Source of the DNA: Lachnospiraceae bacterium
GTDB lineage: Bacteria; Bacillota; Clostridia; Lachnospirales; Lachnospiraceae
Reading direction: 5' to 3'
Assembly: GCA_024682375.1 (NCBI GenBank)
Contig: JAIKZI010000028.1
Span: 1 to 36,423 of the forward strand
DNA length: 36,423 bases
Shown: piece after piece, positions 23,184 to 30,927 of the stretch
How the letters are laid out: each line of letters starts with the position of its first letter
How positions within the stretch are numbered: the first letter of the stretch is position 1
Program-made: the position numbers and the translations under genes
The notes under the pieces: model-generated
What the model was told of the DNA's origin: nothing
Database searches by the model: none
The model's input: only the letters and a program-made list of their open reading frames with translations

Positions 23184-25256
23184 ATGTCAGATGAAAGAAA
23201 TTTTGTCAGTGATGAGGATTACATGGATCTACTTAATGAAAGGTTAGAACTCATCTCTGATAGAATGATGCTAATCTTTGAGAATACAAATGTAGATAAT
23301 GATTACAACAGATATTTTCATGAGGTATCTGGATTCTTCAATAATATATTCGAATTGATTTCTGAAAGAAAAGATGCCCCTCTTTCAAATGAAAGTGCGA
23401 AGAAGTGGCATGATAAATTATATTCACGACTACAGAAAGAAAATTACGAGAATACTTTTTTAAATCCAAAATTTGCAGTTGAAAAACTAGGTGAAGAAGG
23501 AACATTCTTATCAGCACTATATGCTGATTGCATCGGTGTGATTCCGTATGTTTATTCGGGCAGCATTGAGGAAGCAGTTGTATTTAGTGAGTTTTTTGTG
23601 TGCGTGCATGAAATCTTTGCAGAGAGTACAGGCTCTGACTCACTAGAGTTTGCCCTCGAAGAGATGAAGGCCGTATACCACGATTACACAGATGTATTTA
23701 CTAAGAATTCAATCCTTGATATCGTGCTTGGTAATGACTACTGCATGGATGTCCTTATGAATTCTGATTTATCTAATACAGATTATCTTTACCAGTACGG
23801 ACTTATGGTCGGCGACAATGAAATCAAATCACATGATTTCCTCGCAACTCTTTCAGAGGATGAGATCACAAGCATGGCAAAGACTTATGTAGATGGCTAC
23901 ATCAGAGGTTTCAAAATCACAGGACGTGACATTTCGAAAAAAGAAACCGTAGGTATTCACTATTGCCTCGGTTTTGAGCGTGTTATGCGTCGTTCCGTAG
24001 AGGTGTTTAAAGAGAATGGTCTAAGGGCTCTTTCAACATTTACACCACAGTTTAGTTTTATGCGCCGTGGTGCAAACAGAAATGTTTTCACTACAGCATC
24101 TAATAGACAGTTCTTCTTCGATCACAGAGAGGATAAGGCTTTCTACTATGACAAGGCTTATGCTGAGAGAGTGAAGGAAGTTACAAAGGATACTTTTGAG
24201 AAGTTTAGGGAAGAAGCTTCTATGTATTCAGGGCCAGCTCTCGTAGAAATCTTCGGAGGAGAGAAGTTCGATCCTATCGATAAGAAGGAAGTTAAGCTTC
24301 TGTCTAAGGATCAGAGAAAGTTAGTAGTAGAGTATGCTTCAACTAATAGCCAGATTATGGAAGAGTATATTCCAGAAGATGAGACAAGCTTTACGATTAT
24401 CTCTTACCCTGTAGCATCTATTAGTGAAAGGTATGAGGAAATTTTTTCCGAAACCGTAAAGCTAAATACTCTAGACAACGATAAATATATTCGTATCCAG
24501 GATAAGTTAATCGATGCCCTGGATTCTGGAGAGAGAGTTCATGTAACAGGTCGTGGCGATAATGAGACTGATATCACAGTTTCACTTCATCACCTGAGTG
24601 ACCCATCCAAACAGACTAATTTCGAGAACTGCGTTGGCGATGTGAACATTCCTGTCGGTGAGGTTTTCACATCACCTATCCTAAAGGGCACAAATGGACT
24701 TTTGCATGTGAAGAGAGTTTTCCTCTCAGGCTTCGAGTATAGAGATTTGCGCCTTAAGTTTAAGGACGGTATGATCGAAGAAATCACTTGCAAGAATTTC
24801 CCTGATGAAGAGTCAAATCGTCGTTACCTCGATGAGCATATTCTTCATCACCATGATACTTTGCCAATGGGCGAGTTTGCAATTGGTACGAATACAGTAG
24901 CCTATGTGATGGCTAGAAAATTTAATATAGAAGATAAGATGGATATTCTTATTGCGGAAAAAACAGGACCTCACTTTGCTGTGGGTGATACTTGTTATTC
25001 ACACGCAGAGGATATTCCTATGTACAACCCAAATCATAAAGAAGTAATAGCTAGGGAAAATGAAGTTTCTTCTCTTAGAAAGTCTGACCCTAGAAAGGCA
25101 TATTTCCAGTGCCATACAGATATTACAATTCCTTACGGTGAACTCGGAAGTATCGATGTTTTAGGAAATGATGGAAATACTACAACAATCATCAGGGAAG
25201 GACGTTTTGTACTTCCTGGTACAGAAGAGTTAAACGAACCACTCGACAACGAATAA
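23184..25256 (+). CDS. M29-type metallo-aminopeptidase with a long N-terminal extension
   Basis: 690 residues from ATG 23184. The C-terminal ~330 residues carry the M29 (AmpS/PepS-like) metal site: E493 in GEVFTSP, E564 in GEFAIGTN, H597 in GPHFAVG, Y605, H644 and D646 in CHTDI. All six family ligand or catalytic positions are filled, so the two-metal aminopeptidase should be active. The first ~340 residues are helical, soluble and not recognised; they roughly double the usual ~410-residue size. The gene joins the pyr genes to the pur genes (30-bp gap to purE). A link to nucleotide metabolism is not evident. Confidence 0.87.
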   Translation: MSDERNFVSDEDYMDLLNERLELISDRMMLIFENTNVDNDYNRYFHEVSGFFNNIFELISERKDAPLSNESAKKWHDKLYSRLQKENYENTFLNPKFAVEKLGEEGTFLSALYADCIGVIPYVYSGSIEEAVVFSEFFVCVHEIFAESTGSDSLEFALEEMKAVYHDYTDVFTKNSILDIVLGNDYCMDVLMNSDLSNTDYLYQYGLMVGDNEIKSHDFLATLSEDEITSMAKTYVDGYIRGFKITGRDISKKETVGIHYCLGFERVMRRSVEVFKENGLRALSTFTPQFSFMRRGANRNVFTTASNRQFFFDHREDKAFYYDKAYAERVKEVTKDTFEKFREEASMYSGPALVEIFGGEKFDPIDKKEVKLLSKDQRKLVVEYASTNSQIMEEYIPEDETSFTIISYPVASISERYEEIFSETVKLNTLDNDKYIRIQDKLIDALDSGERVHVTGRGDNETDITVSLHHLSDPSKQTNFENCVGDVNIPVGEVFTSPILKGTNGLLHVKRVFLSGFEYRDLRLKFKDGMIEEITCKNFPDEESNRRYLDEHILHHHDTLPMGEFAIGTNTVAYVMARKFNIEDKMDILIAEKTGPHFAVGDTCYSHAEDIPMYNPNHKEVIARENEVSSLRKSDPRKAYFQCHTDITIPYGELGSIDVLGNDGNTTTIIREGRFVLPGTEELNEPLDNE

Positions 25257-25286
25257 TCTTTTACTAATGACGGAGGATTTAGAGCA

Positions 25287-25802
25287 ATGAAGAAGCAGGT
25301 TGGCATTATTATGGGTAGCGATTCCGATATGGAAATCATGGCACAGGCGGCCAAGGTTCTCGATGATTTCGGAATCAGTTATGACATGGATATTATTTCG
25401 GCTCACAGAGAGCCCTTAGAACTCGTCGAATATGGCGAGAGAGCAAAGGAGAGAGACTACCAGGTCATAATAGCCGGTGCCGGTAAGGCAGCAGCACTCC
25501 CTGGAATGTGCGCAGCTCTATTTCCTCTTCCAGTCATTGGAATTCCTATGAAGACCTCAGATCTCGGAGGCGTAGATTCACTATATTCAATAGTACAAAT
25601 GCCAAGCGGCGTTCCAGTCGCAACAGTTGCCATAAATGGAGGAAAGAATGCAGGTATTCTTGCTGCAAAGATTCTTTCTGTCGGTGATAGCGATTTGAGG
25701 AAAAGAGTCTTCGATTTTCAATCAAATTTGAAGAATGAAACTATTTCAAAGAACGAAAAACTCCAAAAGCTAGGTTGGAGAGAGTATTTGGAACAGAAGT
25801 AA
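25287..25802 (+). CDS. purE: N5-carboxyaminoimidazole ribonucleotide mutase
   Basis: 171 residues from ATG 25287, behind CGGAGG. MGSDSDMEIM and ISAHREP are the ligand loops of PurE; GAGKAAALPGMCA and PSGVPVATV follow. It converts N5-CAIR to CAIR in class I organisms (or carboxylates AIR directly in class II); the sequence alone does not settle the class and no purK is in the window. First purine gene of the run. Confidence 0.95.
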   Translation: MKKQVGIIMGSDSDMEIMAQAAKVLDDFGISYDMDIISAHREPLELVEYGERAKERDYQVIIAGAGKAAALPGMCAALFPLPVIGIPMKTSDLGGVDSLYSIVQMPSGVPVATVAINGGKNAGILAAKILSVGDSDLRKRVFDFQSNLKNETISKNEKLQKLGWREYLEQK

Positions 25803-25852
25803 TTTTTTAGATAAAAACCAAGAAATTTTATATTGTGTAAAGGAGTAATGTG

Positions 25853-26878
25853 ATGGATTACAGAAGTTCTGGCGTAGATATCGAGGCAGGCTACAAATCA
25901 GTAGAACTTATGAAAGAACACGTAAAGAAAACCATGCGTCCTGAAGTGCTAGGAGGATTGGGTGGATTTTCGGGTGCTTTTTCCCTCGCTAGTTTTAAAG
26001 ACATGGAGAAGCCTACTTTGCTATCAGGTACTGATGGTGTTGGAACTAAGTTAAAAATCGCTTTTTTGATGGATAAACATGATACAGTCGGAATTGATTG
26101 TGTCGCAATGTGCGTAAACGATGTAGCTTGTGCTGGTGGAGAACCACTCTATTTCCTTGATTACATCGCTTGTGGTAAGAATGTTCCGGAAAAAATTGCA
26201 TCCATAGTAAAGGGTGTTGCAGCCGGTTGTGAGATGAGTGGTTCAGCCCTAATCGGTGGCGAAACAGCAGAGATGCCAGGTTTCTATCCTGAAGATGAGT
26301 ATGATCTCGCGGGATTTTCAGTTGGTATCTGTGACGAGAAGGATATCATCACAGGCGATGAATTAGCCGATGGCGATGTTCTGATCGGAATGGCTTCATC
26401 CGGCGTTCACTCAAATGGTTTTTCCCTTGTAAGAAAAGTCTTTGAGATGTCAAAGGAAAGTCTCAACACATACTATGATGAGCTTGGAGAAACTTTAGGC
26501 GAGGCGCTTCTTCGTCCAACGAAGATTTATGTAAAGGCGCTTAAGTCTGTAAAGGATGCTGGCGTTAGAGTTCGTGCCTGCAGCCATATCACAGGTGGTG
26601 GTTTTTACGAGAATGTTCCACGTATGCTAAGGACAGGCATGAAGGCTGTAATCAAAAAGGATTCTTATACAATACCTCCAATATTTAAACTTCTTCAGAA
26701 GACTGGATCTATCGAAGAACATATGATGTATAACACTTATAACATGGGAATCGGAATGGTTCTCGCTGTAAGAAAAGAAGATGTTGATGCGACTATGTCA
26801 GCCATTTCTGCAGCAGGTGAAACTCCTTATGTAATTGGTCATATCGAGGCCGGGGAAAAAGGTGTCGAGTTATGCTAG
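25853..26878 (+). CDS. purM: Phosphoribosylformylglycinamidine cyclo-ligase (AIR synthetase)
   Basis: 341 residues. ATG 25853 is used: AAAGGAG lies 7 bases upstream, while the overlapping GTG at 25850 is too close. Family motifs include [42 protein letters not shown] and [12 protein letters not shown]. It closes FGAM to AIR with ATP. The last codons (GEKGVELC) fall in the first copy of a 47-bp tandem duplication, and its TAG lies 4 bases after an ATG that begins a short chimeric frame. Confidence 0.97.
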   Translation: MDYRSSGVDIEAGYKSVELMKEHVKKTMRPEVLGGLGGFSGAFSLASFKDMEKPTLLSGTDGVGTKLKIAFLMDKHDTVGIDCVAMCVNDVACAGGEPLYFLDYIACGKNVPEKIASIVKGVAAGCEMSGSALIGGETAEMPGFYPEDEYDLAGFSVGICDEKDIITGDELADGDVLIGMASSGVHSNGFSLVRKVFEMSKESLNTYYDELGETLGEALLRPTKIYVKALKSVKDAGVRVRACSHITGGGFYENVPRMLRTGMKAVIKKDSYTIPPIFKLLQKTGSIEEHMMYNTYNMGIGMVLAVRKEDVDATMSAISAAGETPYVIGHIEAGEKGVELC

Positions 26879-26943
26879 ATGTAGTTGTTATGGTTTCCGG
26901 GAAAAAAGGTGTTTTGCTATGTTAAATGTGGTTGTTATGGTTT
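26850..26943 (+). repeat. 47-bp tandem duplication across the purM/purN junction
   Basis: Copy 1 is 26850-26896, copy 2 is 26897-26943, with 39 of 47 positions identical by my count and no gaps. Each copy contains the purM-like end, a stop, and a purN-like start: ATG 26872 in copy 1 and ATG 26919 in copy 2, exactly 47 bases apart. Confidence 0.93.
26872..26925 (+). CDS. 17-residue chimeric mini-frame between purM and purN
   Basis: The frame reads [17 protein letters not shown]. Its first nine residues copy the PurN start (MLNVVVMVS) and the last part copies the PurM end (GEKGVELC). It starts over the purM stop (ATGCTAG) and stops over the purN start (ATGTTAA), so ribosomes finishing purM could translate it and then restart at purN. 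It follows from the duplication; whether it is translated is untested. Confidence 0.45.
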   Translation: MLDVVVMVSGKKGVLLC

Positions 26944-27542
26944 CCGGTGGCGGCACGAATTTAGAAGCAATCATCAAGGCTATAGATTCAGGTAAAATCA
27001 AGAATGCCAGAATCTCTTGTGTGATTTCAAATAATAAAGGCGCCTTTGCCCTAGAGCGTGCTAAGAATCATGGAATCGATTCCTTTTGTATTTCACCAAA
27101 GGATTATTCGAATCGTTCTTCTTTCAATCAGGCGCTCGTTTCAAAGCTAGATGAGCTTGCCCCGGATTTGATTGTTCTCGCAGGATTCTTAGTCGTAATT
27201 CCTGAAGAATTGATTTCTCATTTTGAAAACAGAATTATAAATATTCATCCATCTTTGATTCCATCTTTTTGCGGCAAAGGTTTTTATGGCCTCAAGGTCC
27301 ACGAGGGTGTGCTAGCTCGTGGAGTGAAGGTCACTGGTGCAACTGTGCATTTTGTGGACAGCGGAACTGACACTGGTCCCATCATTTTGCAGAAGCCTGT
27401 TTTGGTAAAAGATGATGACACTCCTGAAGTATTGCAGCGTCGTGTTATGGAAGAGGCTGAGTGGCAAATTCTCCCAGAGGCGATAGACCTAATAGCTTCA
27501 GGAAGAGTGAAGGTAGAAGGTGGAAGAGTTAGAATTTTGTAG
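26919..27542 (+). CDS. purN: Phosphoribosylglycinamide formyltransferase
   Basis: 207 residues. ATG 26919 starts the product [18 protein letters not shown], where the SGGGTNL phosphate loop must be near the N-terminus; frames opening further upstream add sequence from the duplication. NIHPSLIP, GATVHFVDSGTDTGPII carry the catalytic Asn, His and Asp. It uses 10-formyl-tetrahydrofolate to formylate GAR. No separate Shine-Dalgarno of quality precedes 26919 except the GGGAAAAAAGG of the repeat, so coupling to upstream translation is likely. Confidence 0.95.
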   Translation: MLNVVVMVSGGGTNLEAIIKAIDSGKIKNARISCVISNNKGAFALERAKNHGIDSFCISPKDYSNRSSFNQALVSKLDELAPDLIVLAGFLVVIPEELISHFENRIINIHPSLIPSFCGKGFYGLKVHEGVLARGVKVTGATVHFVDSGTDTGPIILQKPVLVKDDDTPEVLQRRVMEEAEWQILPEAIDLIASGRVKVEGGRVRIL

Positions 27543-27597
27543 ATTTTTTTCCTTGCAGTGCTGAGGAATTACCAAGAAGTATTTATTGGAGGAATAG

Positions 27598-28884
27598 ATG
27601 AAAGTTTTAGTTATTGGAAGTGGTGGACGTGAGAATGCGCTTTGCTATGCAATTGCAAAGTCAAAGCGAGTTGACAAAATTTTCTGCGCACCTGGAAATG
27701 CAGGCATTTCAAAGTATGCGGAGTGTGTTCCAATTGGTGCTATGGAATTTGATAAATTGATTTCTTTTGCAAAGGAGAAGTCTATAGATTTGACTGTTGT
27801 GGGTATGGATGATCCGCTCGCCGGTGGTATAGTCGATGAATTCGAGAAGGCAGGTCTTCGCGTTTTCGGACCTCGTAAGAATGCAGCAATTCTCGAGGCA
27901 TCAAAGGCATTCTCAAAGGATCTTATGAAGAAGTATGATATCCCGACAGCTTCATATGAGACTTTTACAGATGCATCTTCAGCCTGTGAGTATTTGAAGA
28001 ATGCGAAGATGCCTATCGTTTTGAAGGCTTCTGGTCTTGCTCTTGGAAAGGGTGTTTTGATTTGTGAGACTTTGGAGGAAGCACTCGACGGTGTCCATGA
28101 ACTTATGGAGGATAAGAAGTTTGGCGATGCAGGAAATACTATCGTAATTGAAGAATTTATGACTGGTCGCGAGGTTTCTGTTCTTTCTTTTGTAGATGGT
28201 GATACGATTCGTATTATGTCTTCAGCCCAGGATCATAAGAGAGCAAAGGATAATGACGAGGGCTTAAACACAGGTGGTATGGGTAACTATTCTCCTTCAC
28301 CTTTCTATACAAAGGAAGTTGATGAGTTTTGCCAGGAGCATATTTATCAGAGAACTGTCGATGCGATGAAGGCCGAAGGTCGTCCTTTTAAGGGTGTGAT
28401 TTTCTTTGGCTTGATGCTCACAGAAGATGGACCAAAGGTTCTAGAATACAATGCTCGTTTTGGCGATCCAGAGGCTCAGGTTGTCCTTCCACGTATGAAG
28501 AATGATATTGTGGATGTATTTGAAGCTTGCATCGATGGAACTCTTTCAGACATCGAGCTTGAGTTTTCAGATGAGGCTTGTGTTTGTGTTATCTTGGCTT
28601 CTGATGGCTATCCTGTATCTTATGAGAAAGGCTTTCCTATTTGTGGTCTAGATCGTTTTGAAGGCAAGTCAGACTATCTTTGTTTCCACTCCGGAACTAA
28701 GTTTAACGATGCCGGTGAGATTGTTACAAACGGTGGCCGTGTGCTTGGTGTCACAGCTCTTGGCTCCAGCATCCGCGAGGCCAGAAAGAAGGCTTACGAG
28801 GCCTGCGACTGGGTAAATTTTCAGAATAAGTATATGAGAAGTGATATTGCAAAGGCTGGGGAAGAAGCAGAACTGAATCGTTAG
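27598..28884 (+). CDS. purD: Phosphoribosylamine-glycine ligase (GAR synthetase)
   Basis: 428 residues from ATG 27598, behind TTGGAGG. The N-terminal VLVIGSGGRENALCYAIAKS, the ATP-grasp region (PIVLKASGLALGKGVLIC, NTGGMGNYSP) and the metal site EYNARFGDPEAQV are intact. It joins glycine to phosphoribosylamine. Last gene of the pyr/pur run, followed by a strong terminator. purF, purC, purL, purH, purB are not in the window. Confidence 0.97.
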   Translation: MKVLVIGSGGRENALCYAIAKSKRVDKIFCAPGNAGISKYAECVPIGAMEFDKLISFAKEKSIDLTVVGMDDPLAGGIVDEFEKAGLRVFGPRKNAAILEASKAFSKDLMKKYDIPTASYETFTDASSACEYLKNAKMPIVLKASGLALGKGVLICETLEEALDGVHELMEDKKFGDAGNTIVIEEFMTGREVSVLSFVDGDTIRIMSSAQDHKRAKDNDEGLNTGGMGNYSPSPFYTKEVDEFCQEHIYQRTVDAMKAEGRPFKGVIFFGLMLTEDGPKVLEYNARFGDPEAQVVLPRMKNDIVDVFEACIDGTLSDIELEFSDEACVCVILASDGYPVSYEKGFPICGLDRFEGKSDYLCFHSGTKFNDAGEIVTNGGRVLGVTALGSSIREARKKAYEACDWVNFQNKYMRSDIAKAGEEAELNR

Positions 28885-28919
28885 CTTTTGTGAGGACTGT
28901 CCGGATTTCAGCGGAGTCG

Positions 28920-28992
28920 TTCCGGTGATACGGATTGTTGGGAGCTCTATTCCGGTGATATGGATTGTTGGGAGATCCGTTCCGGTGATATG
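28920..28992 (+). repeat. 30-bp G-rich tandem repeat after purD
   Basis: Two full units, TTCCGGTGATAYGGATTGTT plus a GGGAG-containing tail (28920-28949, 28950-28979), a third partial start (28980-28992) and a degenerate copy before them (28900-28919). It lies between the purD stop and its terminator, so it is transcribed in the purD 3' end. Confidence 0.85.
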
Positions 28993-29000
28993 AAAATTTT

Positions 29001-29042
29001 GAGCTATACCTCGTAATCGTACCGAGGTATAGCTCGTTTTTT
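29001..29042 (+). terminator. Terminator of the pyr/pur run
   Basis: Perfect 13-bp stem GAGCTATACCTCG (29001-29013) with its complement (29023-29035), 9-nt loop, then GTTTTTT. The rest of the gap to 29230 holds no gene that I can support. Confidence 0.93.
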
Positions 29043-29230
29043 GAGGATTCACTGGAATAAAAGGACTATAACTTGCTTTATATTTATATTTTATTCCAGG
29101 GTTTGGTTTAAAAATGCAATTTCCCCGTAATCTAAGCAAGGGTTAAGCAAGTTAGGACTACAAATATTCCGAGGTGTATTGCAAGAAACAAAGGTTACAT
29201 TGTAATAAAGAAAGAACTTACTTACATTAA

Positions 29231-30070
29231 TTATTTGAGGAATCTATAAATTATCTGTTCAATGGTATTGGTTGAAATAGGATTGTTAGAGTCTTCCATT
29301 GTTATTAGTAAGTTTACTCCAAGAACATATCCTATTTTTTCATATTCTTTAAGTTTTTTTAGACTATTGCTAACATAGTTTGGATCGCCCATTCTTCCGA
29401 AATGTTCCCAGATGAATTCCTGGCGAGATCTAACGTTTAATACTGTAAAATCAGGATATTTTAAGCGACCATTTTTTAGTTGGATTGGGCATTCATATCT
29501 GTAGGGAATACCATGTTTGTTTAAGGTATTTGCGATTAAAACTTCTGATTTAGATCTAACTCTTTCTGATTTGGAAGTGAAGAAATCTGTATCGTCTTCA
29601 GGCCAAAATTTATTTCCGGTATATTCGTAGGCTTCCCATTCTCTTAAATAGTCAGCCTCTTCTTCGATAAAAGGTGTTACGATTTTTTTCCTAGCGTTGG
29701 AGAGACTGGGGTAAACATTCTCGGCCGGTTCCCATGTATTTAAAAAATTATTTAAATGAAGTATTTCTGCAGATATCCTTTTCTTAATAGAGTTTTCATA
29801 GTCTCTTTGTGCAAGCTTTTTTACCTTAGAAATCTGTGACTTATTAGCGTATTTTCTTTTGCATTTCAATTTTCCCTTAGAATCAATATGAGACGTGACA
29901 ATATAGTACTCATCGAAATTACGTCGTGTTGTAGCCTCTAGTCGTAGTTTTGAGGATTGCGGCCAGTTCGGTAAATTGTTGTATGTTTCTTTCAAAAACT
30001 TGATTCGTTCGTTAATTATGTTAAGAAGCTCATTTGAAAGAATTGTTTTGTTTTGAGAATAATTGTTCAT
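29231..30070 (-). CDS. PD-(D/E)XK-type nuclease-like protein
   Basis: 279 residues, ATG 30070-30068 behind GGGAGG on the minus strand. Residues 1-~165 are helical and charged (coiled-coil-like, KLRLEATTRRNFDEYYI near the start) with no domain I know. The C-terminal part reads VRSKSEVLIANTLNKHGIPYRYE, then YPDFTVL and EFIWEHFG: an acidic helix residue, PD, and E-x-x-x-E in the order expected of a PD-(D/E)XK restriction-like fold, of the kind also found attached to UvrD-type helicases. DNA cleavage is inferred, not shown; the target is unknown. It is a lone gene with low GC between two G-rich repeat tracts, which suggests acquisition. Defence or phage-derived roles are possible. Confidence 0.7.
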   Translation of the reverse strand: MNNYSQNKTILSNELLNIINERIKFLKETYNNLPNWPQSSKLRLEATTRRNFDEYYIVTSHIDSKGKLKCKRKYANKSQISKVKKLAQRDYENSIKKRISAEILHLNNFLNTWEPAENVYPSLSNARKKIVTPFIEEEADYLREWEAYEYTGNKFWPEDDTDFFTSKSERVRSKSEVLIANTLNKHGIPYRYECPIQLKNGRLKYPDFTVLNVRSRQEFIWEHFGRMGDPNYVSNSLKKLKEYEKIGYVLGVNLLITMEDSNNPISTNTIEQIIYRFLK

Positions 30071-30133
30071 TTAACCTCCCTTTCAAAATATTTATCTTAA
30101 TGTTTATTGTAACTTCTAGATGCCCAGATGATC

Positions 30134-30162
30134 ATTAAATATGCTTTAGAAACCTTAAACAA
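30134..30162 (-). promoter_or_regulatory. Candidate promoter of the nuclease-like gene
   Basis: On the minus strand TTGTTT (30162-30157), 17-bp spacer, TTTAAT (30139-30134), 64 bp before the start codon. Confidence 0.5.
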
Positions 30163-30231
30163 TTTAAGAATTTGATTAAGATTTGATTTATTTTTCATTT
30201 AGACATGTTAAGGGAAGTTTATATTGTGATG

Positions 30232-30349
30232 GCGGGGCCTGGGTGGAGGGTATGGATTTGTTTGGAGGGAGTGGTTTTGGGTTGGAGGGGATGGCTTTTG
30301 TTGGAGAAACTGGCCTTTGTTGGAAGGACTGGTTTGAGATGCTGTTTAG
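30232..30349 (+). repeat. G-rich degenerate ~19-bp tandem repeat
   Basis: About six units with the pattern GGYYTTTGTTGGAGGRAYT: starts near 30232, 30254, 30273, 30293, 30312 and 30331. The strand is strongly G/T biased with several GGG and GGGG runs. An open frame across it (Trp/Gly/Leu-rich) looks accidental. Confidence 0.75.
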
Positions 30350-30778
30350 GGGATTCCGGTGAAAGAGGTTTATTGAGGATGTTCCAAGGAGTGATTACAG
30401 TGAATTTTAGTATAGTAAGCTTTTAATCGGAATAATAGTAAGGTAGAGAGTCGTGAATAGGAGAATTATTCCGTTGAGATTCCTATATATAGTGGTTTGC
30501 TCGGATTAAAAAAGTCCATAACTTGATTTTGGGAAAGAATATTACGAGGAAAAGATAGTTTTGATGGAAAAACTCGGTATGAATCCTTTTAACTAGATTA
30601 ATAATGACATTTCACAGGAATGAAGAGGCGAGAGAATGAAAGACAGGGAAGGCCCCCCGATAGTAAGGAACCCCACCCTATATGTTGTAGGCGATAGAAA
30701 AAGGCTTTAATAGCAGGCCCTGGAGGGGATTTGAAAGTCGATATTTGGTGGTCAACTTGGGATTTTGCACAAAATTTT
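30350..30778 (+). other. Non-coding leader region upstream of nrdD
   Basis: No supported gene. It holds a 9-bp inverted repeat CGGAATAAT (30428-30436) with ATTATTCCG (30465-30473), and a GC-punctuated stretch around 30640-30745 (a GGCCCCCC run, AACCCCACCC, and GGAGGGG that could pair with it) that differs from the AT-rich DNA around it and could be a structured RNA. I could not match it to a known riboswitch. Confidence 0.4.
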
Positions 30779-30794
30779 ACACAAGATATTGTGT
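30779..30794 (+). promoter_or_regulatory. NrdR box 1
   Basis: ACACAAGATATTGTGT matches the reverse form of the NrdR consensus (acaCwAtATcTwGtgt). Its centre is 73 bp (about seven helical turns) from that of box 2. Confidence 0.88.
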
Positions 30795-30814
30795 TTTATT
30801 TTAGAAATAATTTC

Positions 30815-30860
30815 TTGATTTTTTCCATATATTGACTTATTATAATTCTTGCCACAAGAT
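30815..30860 (+). promoter_or_regulatory. Candidate nrdDG promoter
   Basis: A perfect TATAAT lies at 30841-30846 with TTGATT 20 bp upstream (30815-30820, long spacer). Alternatively TTGACT (30832-30837) with a -10 inside NrdR box 2 (CAAGAT, 30855-30860). Either way the promoter lies between or over the NrdR boxes, fitting repression. Confidence 0.5.
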
Positions 30861-30867
30861 ATTGTGG
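30852..30867 (+). promoter_or_regulatory. NrdR box 2
   Basis: CCACAAGATATTGTGG shares the 14-base core CACAAGATATTGTG with box 1. It is 60 bp upstream of nrdD and downstream of, or over, the -10 element. Confidence 0.88.
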
Positions 30868-30927
30868 CTGTACAGTAAAAGTATAATCAACATTTAGTAA
30901 TATAGAAGAAAGGGAGAGATACAGGAA

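Noticed and set aside
26835-26918. An N-terminal extension of PurN beginning at 26835
   Set aside because: It translates the purM end and the duplication in a wrong frame; the phosphate loop SGGGTNL must be close to the N-terminus.
28669-29139. A 156-codon open frame on the minus strand with ITGT-LPTI repeats
   Set aside because: Half of it is antisense to purD, the repeat comes from the 30-bp DNA repeat, it crosses the purD terminator, and no ribosome site was seen.
30205-30426. A 73-codon open frame rich in Trp, Gly and Leu
   Set aside because: It is a by-product of the G-rich repeat; composition is unlike any protein in the window and no homologous motif is visible.
30640-30745. Cobalamin riboswitch in front of the ribonucleotide reductase
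   Set aside because: No B12-box-like string was found, and B12 control is expected for class I/II switching and not for nrdDG.
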